Positions 63,001 through 64,000 of a DNA stretch of 64,000 bases are shown in pieces (within the stretch, counting starts at the first letter, position 1; each line of letters starts with the position of its first letter). The DNA comes from Saccharopolyspora shandongensis (GTDB lineage: Bacteria; Actinomycetota; Actinomycetes; Mycobacteriales; Pseudonocardiaceae). Location of the stretch: NCBI RefSeq assembly GCF_900106995.1, contig NZ_FNOK01000030.1, positions 1 to 64,000 of the forward strand, read 5' to 3'. The notes beneath the pieces are model-generated. The model was not told the DNA's origin, searched no databases, and saw only the letters and a program-made list of their open reading frames with translations. Made by a program: the position numbers and the translations under genes.

Positions 63001-64000
63001 CAGGCCGGAAGTCCGGTTCGGTCTCGCGGAGGTCGTGGTCGGCGAGGGGAACGAGTCGGTCGACCAGCGGCATGTCGGTGTTCGAGGTGCCGTACTGGCC
63101 AACGCGGTTCTGTCGACGCCCGAGTTCCGGGCGGTCGCCGGGCTCAGCAGGCTGAGCACGATCAACCTGCTCGTCTGCAACGCGGCTCGCGACCGCGATT
63201 CGGGTGTGGCGGCCGACTTCTACAAGGTGATGCGTTCGCACTTCCCCAAGATCGTCGTCAACGCGGCAACGCATCCGATCGGCGCGTGGGAGTACAGCGA
63301 CGGCACCCGCACGGTGGTCGTGTCGGAGGGCGGCACGGTGATCACGTTCGGCGGCTCCTCGCCGGGGCAGCAGCCGACCTTGCAGGACGTCCTGCAGAAG
63401 ATGGGGACCTGGCGGTCCAAGAACGAGGACGTGCGCAAGCATTACGCTGCCGAGCTCCCGCTGTTCAACGTGGTGGATCGCGCCGTGAAGATGTACGACG
63501 CGCTGCTGGTGGACCTGCGCGACAACGGCGTGCTCAACCTGCTTCGCGTGCAAGAGCAGGCGACAACGGAGGCCGCGGCGTCGGGGAACAACAGCCTGGT
63601 GTGGGTCGCCGCGATGGTGTCCCTGCGGCGCACGGCCGCTCTGCGACCCCCGCACACCCTGGTGTTCGGCCGGGTGGATCCGGAGACCGGCCGAGCCGTG
63701 TCGGTCGCGATTCCCAAGAGCGCGGCGCGCTTCCTGAAAGTCGGGTCTTCGAGCCGCCGCCCGGACGGGCACCTCGTCGCCGACGTCCAGTGGGAGCTCA
63801 AGGGCATCGCCACCGAGCGCGACCGCACCCCGACACTCGACGCCGTCCTGAGTGACCTGCAGGGTTGGGGCGCTCTGCACGAGGACATGCGGAAGCTCTA
63901 CGCGGCCGAGCTTCCGCTGCACAGCGTGGTGGACCGCGCGTTCACGACCTACCACGCCTTGCTCCCCGGCCTGCGTGAAAACGGCGTGCTGAACCTGGTC
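39032..64000 (+). CDS. Giant CpnT-like multidomain ESX toxin, 5' part (at least 8,323 codons)
   Basis: One frame without stops runs from GTG 39032 to the window end. TTG 39026 is an alternative start with better spacing to GGGGGTG; an in-frame TGA at 39017 limits the 5' end. Order (residues): CpnT-like WXG100_2 domain 7-127; Ala/Gly-rich hydrophobic segments about 140-300; Pro/Ala/Ser/Thr linker 327-707; metallopeptidase-like modules with HExxH at 1400, 2218, 3422 and 4498; Fic-like motifs at 1792 and 2610; His/Cys pairs 2821/2881 and 7988/8049; glycosyltransferase DGD at 3881 and a decayed copy at 7044; a beta-rich region about 4760-6730. A secreted polymorphic toxin fits, analogous to MARTX or CpnT. 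No immunity gene is visible. Confidence 0.9.
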   Translation, partial: MTGNLRFPEELNWVLWIIAGSDWPPGLEGDVWKIAEALDEAADDLEGVVDGLVAALNEVTRNVDETVGRAFWRYGEKLAEQPAFYAGGARDLAAMARDYSLNIQAAKLSIIVQCAFAGAEIARMWGDPFEWPLIGPFIGMMRGIIQLIFARLGQAIAKALQTVIKVGSGFAGKQLDSAALATGTGIAGAVVAGMTKQAIDEGLEEVFQDGIVQTWQKFESDKEWDWQDTANSFKYGAAAGAFADALGSAVKHLKPGWQGKALTAGAIEMLTEGFVGAITVPEGGDPGDIWKGMLNGAVMGTGERALHNWKHSRQGGFKGEKLAAPGSPNVDVSPPDTSAVPGGDAGADSQFDGAGAPPPGSLSQDSPSGATNPGADGAAHGTPNGTTTDRPGGSGSDHGGGTAGQGTETSPGVGDSGENAPGSGVSDDQPGAPKTGDPGTSGGADTAPAGPTAPARPNHLSPEVPSAAPPSSVPETTSSAGPALAAPAAPAPAGTSAAASSAGSSPANSAGTNTTTAPKPDSAAGSPMPSQNAQPSPGAMAADTGSPGPVPPSTAVEAPDLSSNAPLAADSSTLSAPQPAGSPNAETTTAPPNPAATPGVSPAATPGVSQTAAPGASPTATAGVSPAATPGTSATATPGANPTTQQATAPGTQSTAPSSTGQPPASQSTVAQSRTFVQQDSALSQGSATSGRSAGPKDDAGRIGTTPPPTEVAAPPVARATDADTAVLAELNSQLRRWQWPGGEVDAEKLVQLRESEAARDVVLSEDSAGAGRQLAEVLVSGGPVRQRGGGIGDFLKSVRDGAGSTSAKPDAAPVVIQLGALSLPAVRVGDFYRVRGFPLFVAASVVDGDATGGKRALTDQVSAYLGDGLVLHRGLPSWDRRWRDVQDGAITSLGVDAHPDLGIPGTNVVAFTTDADAARTDATAPTGPEDGDEIRFVAGYDPRDEAFPVGTLLTTKVSAAEGTTLVLTGSGEVQVAGPVPDFGGITYFMSTPLRDIDGGDSVLGSVMPPAPSPAEIADYVAEHGGLRPAPTPDSKGKERATEPTRPALRTESAAPALPDPVSADVNPDDDASVYSQDSGDDDASVYSQDSRDDGVSVYSQESVDEVELGAFVAEEPTGEARDHAAILARLDPSNFSGKAEWNVAWDRVLADATHELALLPKDESDALLGAAYRAVGIPRQTWAAGDGAFGAHGEAELDRLRGVMAMVALHLKEAGSSTENAFDLARRLVIARRTASWGVPLPAQHASESLEIPPGVDQADAVAEAVGILDDIRRRYGVVADSARGVRAMPTRFSPAPAHDIAAIRTRPWQLDELRGLRAALSHFAHILGPQRAQSDRAGIAQEVKAVSAVTFGLSPEGVDITANGQYFEQEGVFNLYGGALALGGFGGGPKSIEAVATHELTHGLLDHALDSFRDAVGTWDSVGYPVLVDSAEFPHDDAPTALADFAESIRAALTDMADLRARSPRHAAAVEDILRRHPEYSDPPARPDDARVIADALIDELPTFNEAVGAWTAENRPNFKGEQPITPYGATNPSEDFAEAVMYHFLDPRALRAEAPLRAAHLDDLFADGGLEHRLEARYFSGGGPAHRPEHRYFSDVVADEHKWLFIINPIDHQDAVERYPEDPASMYDEDKSPGFKQSLFEAFAQVLDGDHVRISEMGWAQYAELHRLVTRRTEGNFGVVGVGGNSVSYGLGKSEPADEVLNLRFAGRPLMSSGADYAEAEYEGGPLPFTAYGMEDGALKVHTMYDAGDIPPVVDGMFEEFRAAVDRAQDVQATLAAIGHLVRNLHMLHPFTDGSGRLNVFLLLQLLLLEHGFRPVVDKRLNSLFNGGFSAAEIADVLSKAQDVDLAEYVAGLAPVAESAGDFRIPSPPPSDSDQAEDSDDESAGDFRIPTPTGDWPIRDMATFSSDDTVPDDGDSDAGEDLGFRIPTPAPEDSDGRDFAAIFADLQPSRFRNRAEWDAAWDVRFEEARNDLAALPAEEAERLRVAAHVATEIDQEAVSEDNGDESPTAEINRIRVRGLIALVGLQLKEDENTSPEERNQAAYDLSRWVVINRRLAFWSTALPGWSAEQVDVSAGVDAIADEAAEIAVEIEREYGVQLNSRLGARHQTGRYPDAPPIEAEAVQPRPWKLDELRGVRAALKHFAPILGARRASSARAGEAQEVRSVGAVTFSLDPDGVDFSAQGQYFRDVQAFTLFSGGAVDFGGGERGVEALATHELTHGLARYALPDYAGAFGTWGADGRPILVDGAESPYAGAESAEDDLIASIEAARDDLDAFRAVAPRHADAIVGIWERNRELFDDEADAEVIAEFLDDDEQVAFNEAVGAWTADDWPNFKDEPPITLYGATNASEDLSEAVMYYFVEPETLREKAPLRAAYLDDLIAEWSRAPENTAGFFSGDSPAHRSEHRYFSDVVAEEHKWLFVINPLDHQDAFDRFPEDPASMYDEDKSPGFKDSMLEAFAKVLDGDHVRISQMGWAQYVELFGMVTRRTEGDFEIMGVDGSSVSFGLGASKPDGEVLRLRVAGRPLMSSMDEYGMAEEEGRPLPLTVHQHDEYGVPMVHTMYDADDMPALVDGMFEEFRAAVDRAQGDQAKTLEEIGKLVRSLHVLHLFADGNGRLNVFLLLQLLLLEHGFRPVVDQRLNKLFNGGFSVAKIADVLSRAQHVDLAEYVADLRPDDDSADHFRIPTPPPDGESAGDFRIPTPTHDWPTRDMATFSSDEGGERLVGLDAKGEQRYFTGDRVQMTPLVDGGRRAVGVAFADASDSASSLLQQYLSGPAQSFLYATTNESDEHPADVTELLRIPASQIEPGQLGESFTLAAHGNAPEFGRGLARIMVGGGEPTAWREVEVRGSELARIMMRSPEFQAMAALGRLRTINLMVCHAARDPESGVAAEFYREVRSRFPGVVVNASTHAIGTIEVGSLSVPTVASGGSLITLGGQSPGHDPTLDEVLESLRSWHTVREAERTHYAAQLPLFDAVNRAYVIRQALLPDMRIHRMLNLLSVHGLAEADAGAENAGIAWAAALESMRLDPQLRPVRSVITGLIDPATGSFVPVPVPPDAARLVAVGPEVDGPDGHVVRMARWATEPNAASSRTIDATPGDRPTSSNLATFSANPAVDDGDAEDDGGFRIPTPPPEDSDERDFAAIFADLNPSNFRNRAEWDAAWDVRLETARNNLAALPAAEAERLRIAAHVATGIDQDALAEDSDDDNPAAETNRIRIRGLIALVGLQLKEDEHAAPEDRNQAGYDLSRWVVINRRLASWGTGLPGWRAEQVDVEEGVDATALALEAAEIAREIERDYGVVLNSRLGARYQADRHPDAPQIEADAVRPRPWKLDELRGIRAALKHFAPILGARRASSARGGEAQEVRSVGAVTFSLDADGADFTAQGEYFDETGTFNLFSGGTVGLEDPERGVEKLATHELAHGLVDYAVPGYARAFGTWGADGRPILVDDAEPPHEGATTAKDDLIASIEAARNDLDGFRAVAPRHADAIVDIWQRNQELFADEDDAEMIAESLEREDRVAFNEAVGAWTGDDWPNFEGEPPITLYGATNASEDLSEAVMYYFVEPDALREKAPLRAAYLDDLIAEWSRAPENTAAFWHAGPHGEQQTGPTQDPYRSAGELLADLQAAAVTTDLPVPTFDPGSLLLDAPNSGPDVFELRNAPDAPEFLSGRDYSALDGAGSVEFLRALDMAAGTRPTREDMAPERFAAADARLSVVVEPSADARENWAFEPDLPPLPEKLDFSRLMSGIWLGGPLRDSGTMQAFRENFGAAATRNAGKVQAVLWTDVPRQVFEDAAAGKTGFAGLISYDDVRSMAQWAREHNIVLANVGEVFNSSAPMELQEFYSVEMAKQTGPGYAAASDILRLEILRRFGGIYTDGDNAVGDLPAKADFLKTRLAFAMPESYWGNSAFAMPKGHPLAQIYLDEIRRAYRRPDDLMMAFAPKAHQGDRETFKTAIRRRSVMYRTGPNLLEQVAETVGLTENIGQIPKMDYISVGEGVSWLKEQPRPTPASVPRATTLDLTKRVVQTLVRDLVKRKGDLNLAGVADAVMRHPQPGLVWNAAVEFIASVPAFAGQVRSVTDGWYVREVLSERPARHGSHLDFQVRLPDRAREFLDYDPARRKFEHGRYRAPGRLRTPEEVGDAGIGGSTDAEIVRQEIPAITQGPAYFGVDPGPTAHSDGLPPSDSPPAPDDGDSDAEDAGGFRIPSPAPEESDGRDFAAIFADLDPSNFGGRADWGAAWDVRFAMARDDLAALPLEEAERLRVAAHVVTGIDQDALAEDSDEGPAAAINRSRIRGLIALVGLQLKEDAHVSPEDRNRAAYDLSRWVVINRRLASWGTNLPGWRDEQVDAEEGVDATALVDEAAGIASEIEREYGVVLNSRLGARYQAGRRPEAPQVEAEAVQPRPWKLGELRGVRAALEHFAPILGDRRASSSRGGEAQEVRSVGAVTFSLNPDGVDFTCKGEYLEEAGTFNLFRGGAVGLDDPERGVEALATHELAHGLVYYALPEYTRAFGTWGADGRPVLVDGAEPPYAGAATAKADFIASIKAARGDLDGFRAVAPRHAEAIAGIWRRNPKLFADEGDAEMIAESLEREDRVAFNEAVGAWTADDWPNFAGEPPITLYGATNAWEDLSEAVKYYFVKPEALRETAPLRAAFLDGLIAEWSRSPVGEVGDAGIGGSTDAEIVRQETPVAAQGPAYFGADPGPTAHSDGLPLSDSAPSPDEHALDDSSRSETTLAAPEDSTSDGALPTATSEGPSYRAPHGIGQGRGSVEFHDEAATLRRIAGAIAAEVNDRHRTLQPRKTFLDKVISAIRAAVRAATATRSEPVSTAEFNERAIADLFGPDADRSPKSALDAMLNGGLTARVQVRTPLGVVGQDVVVRATLGHGAYQGARRGIRQPAPTPLSWFTRLAAGMLASSSDLSTTADAEVATEELAEFSHDLRITLHAPEGEFSREVVVPGAVDSTVAAAEALPAPAVDEPVRVEPKSLRKARAGAGIRPSAHITATPAPAVELHRTLNRIFYPADPPGRDGRTRPPAGAQSIRRAMDATDPGRLWQHLREALSARGYVIAGKGALSELAVKVDLHDRQLLGSFEAPDGSTRYRVRATPTWEVTPSYKSWPDNAKWSTTLRSDPDQPVELEVDEEGLVDLGLAETTDSGEVSPVADVLRGMPDYLADGEGLGEAVQYLPVDGIDVGTAFRSMLPPRPRKLTKPAPAGGGTHRLRGLRHVQRAMRNEVASLLGDGRRFGVKVDGRPHELIVRARLDWDEAVSLEGKPRWTYPPETRYRRFHEARSEYSAEPSATVPVLMTASPPMVFLATLSGTTNVNRQTQRDVSEEHKRAALVLDLDVRKSEAHVSYELELRDARGSVVGTTGHGEQPGLRGRFRFGHPKTARPSSGQGLKPVVSAPPKDFALEELLVDTPADSSFFDQVARMLPEHVTAIGAPGREALQEFLHRTNIKAELTGMVAADPVGSPDSGWRRSQPLLAGPDSPPVDQLRNGSVVEMRAVPSRVEIIEETDDAPYLLDWDNTKTARTDGKKAKHRSGFSLFYGGFMTIGAFLVTLGGAIDFSHQRIFGSRFKRETGIRFEHDFTGRLVRYRTVYRLQVRVIGRPPVFLEGDLNGYQWATRERALASGLIDPAGPDEHAPEYRPKDARERYAPAHLESGLSTAGAKIHAFRGRDRIYAAIADTLRKVPDHRLYHFSSSEFIKHFDDPDLAAGLKPLINDISRRQRKAKSRLSDKQLMQLVDRMLGPGLVIPLVKQGTFTDTVVTVRLKATMRDLVDGDLQIGVHGSTTETRTKEYETRGFSANRSTSAGIGPHGRLTNLLGTATNILMATVRFGRTWSSAADVGNDTGKVTEHKHGGITFGPTGGQGETPLRHFKADLVITPELDSHTRTTKLLRRLTPGRPGRHRLDVRPVRLVGEHRGLGPDHEQQVPVELLVPDHLTTAEAPAELVVEPAAVEPLPTGTLIDELPKGDRALEGADVLTVAGTEHLVDAAYRVLRQATGDDVFLDRVGSNAELIEEKLSPEAFRKDPRMFGRLTIEGLHHDRRRADTHARIGVTLKPIRPRRLGPEEYQRTKNTTVGGTSVAASKGGQVSFEPDVTNFDLISGDAAQLADDVKGAPSGVFIFRFSPWNARWGSQRALALRGTSKTHFTPLPSRRFLYSVGVEASVVAESQVRGNVDTFEFVDREPVSSAGERFELADSVLLWLTQAQVDALADSPHEAQSPAPVEGRELPPPPSLVGNGVSLGIGAVDGNLDISEVLPLLREQVVAALGPEAADELLPRSPLTSAHDNTRVADEQLSNVDRMFAAVMNGGSSTPLRLEFRFRGRTYVLSIEGGWAEPPAGGRVEIVRKLAARDIVSIEEAGQEQSGQNILDVTGVLRGQGEFKQADSSPSSGVLAPGASVGYVHVSQDHSETSVQNHSAGSYGAIRGPVGVFDGNVQVTVKIVRKLGFDAEQLTDVHGEEIAKVVVARPVAVRKIAEETFLPPGSTESLGAEHGIRALPAAAGNPDDLAKWRQDAERSLSLPGSGDFSIEHYFGMVKTLRAAAKLALVDSGVSIDTRIALAVDNAITPATVKAGLPTMRSGRFSFPVAGLDRIVELHARLRPDPKLASASGRVEMDGFLGEGESDAVGLSAGSAYSSSVFARGGGASEHPQDAAQEPFGSVQMVGVAERSGPSTRPDLVLNASATTENTAGRDPKATHRVTHPELTSRGLLADVEFRAVAKKPGGGSETGVAELAVDNAYLVRMRDAAAEQLAGKLPSALAKSVADLARASKAWADAVGAVESALATGADVAQLRAAASEAETAWWAAKAKYHEDLVAAQELERHSALDLARAQQSAEAEERFQGVTGAIRPIAPPPFLAGLDHRDLAPDRQVAFFEALDLGRPAPDTVEPASRPDTVVTTVDRELVKAVHVPMLGGPVVDETTWENLEITARTAREQGWTPVLLTDVPRELFAAARTVSTGLDAVRAMDRRAHELGFVVVNVDEIFSSESPMTAQDAFSAALDNEIDAGRDLARSILITEVLRRFGGVVAPGEYAIRDLSSLATAVDAARGFKIAAPAADTAPVVIAASQGNPIADFLERELVRAARTGRAQTAMESAVAAATRLGDLAVADGAEHRAAPQEPDRVPTGEDLDTLVGEVVETFARGLRARGDLDFAGVSRLLGDHPRGAVVLEAAVATVARKAAWRDAIRTVTLPVPADGDGAAKVSAEAEKWLAILPEARLTDRGLVAGARFHPDPSHGDLDSSALDAGPTLRDRAAELAVLVQHAPEDRTTSPRSTGPIPESDAEGTLDLALHIRAALREDIDRAGELRLDKVVSLANRHAEPGLVLRAAVAAIAADTDLAERVRAVAILPVANSPVIELLDMLVFAGGRPGDVWFDATLVPAPEQHAQFPGSRRSVAHDFEPGTTAPADLDRLNTQAEQIADAILARHRAGLAMPVVVVEGGGPELGHARRESAAAVLALAIDHNLAAAQANLDPSARIGRGQVGFGIEISAVADPGEQVIVTVDGSRAPEPAPPPAVERPRRVRFADEAEQHPAPVPEPPETPSIGAELVVEFTDDGDLVDSPAVDEFFAHLVTSGATDLVVRGGGDQGAARRQAVATALTAVLDQRPGSSPGRPSVTIDPAVVEGPVTVLAMPPTGREIILRRDAAPPSTDGSPDVVLSEYLAAHARLRTARGLGRDLVSLVVAAPEPGARPGTALSIEDDSEDVDIRAALADFERAERDLHESGYSSASSSGAFSSNGVVPDISGGSGIASDGRPGHWPEDIGDTQAWLAIAERLHDVPAPEQAAERAGRIVATYHGEREIDYDNPTEHDLVYAHIVNLVAHQLTLDADSASPERHAIQLAIYLRGAFGPLNVNRDESGPAQYAAPEQEVLPALDAEGRLSYFATGQLRRRPLLDRSGRPLGVGFSGDADTSVASLQHYLEGPHRPFYWMNVFGIGASDTLPGPEDTLSVPAPQLKLHGWGESFTVATHGNRPEVRFGLAEVVVGEGNESVDQRHVGVRGAVLANAVLSTPEFRAVAGLSRLSTINLLVCNAARDRDSGVAADFYKVMRSHFPKIVVNAATHPIGAWEYSDGTRTVVVSEGGTVITFGGSSPGQQPTLQDVLQKMGTWRSKNEDVRKHYAAELPLFNVVDRAVKMYDALLVDLRDNGVLNLLRVQEQATTEAAASGNNSLVWVAAMVSLRRTAALRPPHTLVFGRVDPETGRAVSVAIPKSAARFLKVGSSSRRPDGHLVADVQWELKGIATERDRTPTLDAVLSDLQGWGALHEDMRKLYAAELPLHSVVDRAFTTYHALLPGLRENGVLNLV
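39050..39410 (+). other. CpnT-like N-terminal domain (WXG100_2) of the giant protein
   Basis: The segment begins FPEELNWVLWIIAGSDWPPG and continues through ALDEAADDLEGVVDGLVAAL to EIARMW. This is the pattern of the N-terminal domain of CpnT and related type VII toxins (tryptophan pair, DWPPG, then two long helices). It identifies the giant protein as a probable ESX substrate. Confidence 0.8.
40009..41150 (+). other. Pro/Ala/Ser/Thr-rich linker of the giant protein
   Basis: About 380 residues of low complexity, including repeated ATPGVSPAATPGVSQTAAPG-type units near 40800-40970. It is likely disordered and separates the export domain from the effector array. Confidence 0.8.
42236..42343 (+). 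repeat. Three tandem 36-bp units (DDDASVYSQDSG type)
   Basis: Units lie at 42236-42271, 42272-42307 and 42308-42343. Each encodes 12 residues with an acidic patch and VYSQ(D/E)S, just before the first metallopeptidase-like module. They may be a flexible hinge or processing site. Confidence 0.85.
42392..43748 (+). other. Metallopeptidase-like module 1
   Basis: Zinc motif HELTH at 43229-43243 (residues 1400-1404) and the downstream motif SEDFAEAVMYHF with Glu1537 and Glu1541. HExxH plus a distal E-x-x-x-E helix resembles the gluzincin catalytic domain of anthrax lethal factor (ATLF). It is the most divergent of four copies. Confidence 0.65.
43760..44600 (+). other. Fic-like module 1
   Basis: HPFTDGSGRLNVF at 44405 onward (residues 1792-1800) matches HxFx(D/E)GNGR with Ser for Asn and without the last Arg. 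A conserved block (HRYFSDVVADEHKWLFIINP, YDEDKSPGF) precedes it. Fic enzymes transfer AMP or related groups to proteins. Confidence 0.6.
44846..46220 (+). other. Metallopeptidase-like module 2
   Basis: HELTH at 45683-45697 (residues 2218-2222) and SEDLSEAVMYYF at Glu2353. It opens with RDFAAIFADLQPSRFRNRAE, a block shared with modules 3 and 4. Confidence 0.65.
46225..47070 (+). other. Fic-like module 2
   Basis: HLFADGNGRLNVF at 46859 onward (residues 2610-2618) keeps the Asn of the Fic loop. The upstream HRYFSDVVAEEHKWLFVINP block repeats that of module 1, so metallopeptidase and Fic parts were duplicated together. Confidence 0.62.
47180..47850 (+). other. Clan-CD-like (caspase fold) His/Cys module 1
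   Basis: FTLAAHGN (His2821, codon at 47492) and, 60 residues on, TINLMVCHAAR (Cys2881, codon at 47672) match the clan CD rule of a hydrophobic strand ending HG and another ending in the nucleophile Cys, as in MARTX CPD (peptidase C80). NCBI-type names for such giant proteins include lonely Cys domain; that link is from memory. Confidence 0.5.
48449..49830 (+). other. Metallopeptidase-like module 3
   Basis: HELAH at 49295-49309 (residues 3422-3426) and SEDLSEAVMYYF at Glu3557. It is very similar to module 2 but is followed by a glycosyltransferase-like domain instead of a Fic part. Confidence 0.65.
50250..50850 (+). other. Glycosyltransferase-like domain with DXD (TcdA/B type), intact
   Basis: IWLGGPLRDSGTMQAFRENF, VQAVLWTDVP and AASDILRLEILRRFGGIYTD, with the metal-binding D-G-D at 50672-50680 (residues 3881-3883). 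This is the signature of glycosyltransferases with a sugar-binding DXD region, as in clostridial glucosylating toxins. Confidence 0.7.
51455..53200 (+). repeat. Direct repeats of about 145 bp flanking metallopeptidase module 4
   Basis: The segment coding VGDAGIGGSTDAEIVRQE through AYFG(V/A)DPGPTAHSDG occurs at about 51455-51600 and again at about 53047-53200. Module 4 lies between them, as expected after a duplication or recombinational insertion. Confidence 0.75.
51683..53041 (+). other. Metallopeptidase-like module 4
   Basis: HELAH at 52523-52537 (residues 4498-4502), with the downstream motif read as AWEDLSEAVKYYF at Glu4633. It has more substitutions than modules 2 and 3 in the third-ligand helix. 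Confidence 0.6.
53300..59230 (+). other. Large unassigned beta-rich region of the giant protein
   Basis: Nearly 2,000 residues with alternating polar/hydrophobic strands, paired basic residues and one clear hydrophobic segment (FSLFYGGFMTIGAFLVTLGG, near 55680). No known domain is recognised. A helical, coiled-coil-like stretch follows at about 59300-59600. A role in translocation or receptor binding is speculation. Confidence 0.4.
59764..60330 (+). other. Decayed glycosyltransferase-like domain
   Basis: VPMLGGPVVDETTWENLEIT, TPVLLTDVPRELF and ILITEVLRRFGGVVAPGEYA align with the intact copy, but the DGD is replaced by P-G-E (60161-60169, residues 7044-7046). The catalytic metal site is therefore lost. 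Confidence 0.6.
60470..61160 (+). repeat. Helical repeat units of the giant protein
   Basis: LRARGDLDFAGVSRLLGDHP and DRAGELRLDKVVSLANRHAE, each followed by a helix rich in Val and Ala, repeat a unit first seen near 51100 (VKRKGDLNLAGVADAVMRHP). All three follow or trail a glycosyltransferase-like domain. Confidence 0.6.
62700..63450 (+). other. Clan-CD-like His/Cys module 2
   Basis: FTVATHGN (His7988, codon at 62993) and TINLLVCNAAR (Cys8049, codon at 63176) repeat the first module with the same 60-61 residue spacing. It is followed by ELPLFNVVDRAVKMYDALLV-type helices that recur up to the window end. Confidence 0.5.

Overview
The window is GC-rich throughout with strong G/C third-position bias, SARP, LAL and TetR regulators, an ESX-type (type VII) secretion locus and Tat/lipoprotein signals. 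This points to an actinomycete, most likely of the Pseudonocardiaceae (Amycolatopsis-like). The taxon is inferred from gene content, not from a marker gene. I see no rRNA or tRNA genes, CRISPR arrays or insertion sequences.

Left part (1-20.8 kb): ordinary chromosomal metabolism and regulation. It starts with the tail of an amino-acid permease and a divergent redox pair (SnoaL-like protein and aldo/keto reductase against a quinone-oxidoreductase-like MDR enzyme) around a GTAC-type operator. A DUF6130-type lipoprotein, a TetR regulator, an alpha/beta hydrolase and a secreted tannase/feruloyl-esterase-family enzyme follow. Next is a regulator-dense stretch: a LAL-type LuxR ATPase, a Tat-lipoprotein epoxide-hydrolase-like enzyme, Ohr, a SARP, a SARP-ATPase and a LuxR-type regulator. 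It closes with a TetR gene divergent from an aldehyde dehydrogenase and a second aldo/keto reductase. Five promoters here share one architecture: a GACGTAC/GRCGTC/CGAC block exactly 52 bp from a YTANCNT -10-like box, with ATG or GTG 4-7 nt further on. That suggests a common regulon with leaderless transcripts.

Middle part (20.9-39 kb): an apparent ESX operon, all on the plus strand. It holds two small Esx-like proteins, a helical acidic protein, a PPE/EspI-like proline-rich substrate with tandem repeats, EccC, EccD, EccB, an unclassified protein with a degenerate ART-like C-terminus, a beta-helix/EccA AAA+ fusion, a YbaB-like protein and a further WXG100-like protein. EccE and mycosin are not seen and may lie downstream.

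Right part (39.0-64.0 kb): one open reading frame of at least 8,323 codons that runs off the window. Its N-terminus is CpnT-like (WXG100_2), marking it as a probable type VII substrate. Behind it are a Pro/Ala/Ser/Thr linker, four HExxH metallopeptidase-like modules with an LF-like third-ligand motif, two Fic-like modules, two caspase-fold-like His/Cys modules (the second near the window end), one intact TcdA/B-type glycosyltransferase-like domain with a DXD motif and one decayed copy. About 2,000 residues of unassigned, beta-rich sequence lie between. The picture is a MARTX-like, multi-effector, possibly self-cleaving toxin attached to an ESX system.
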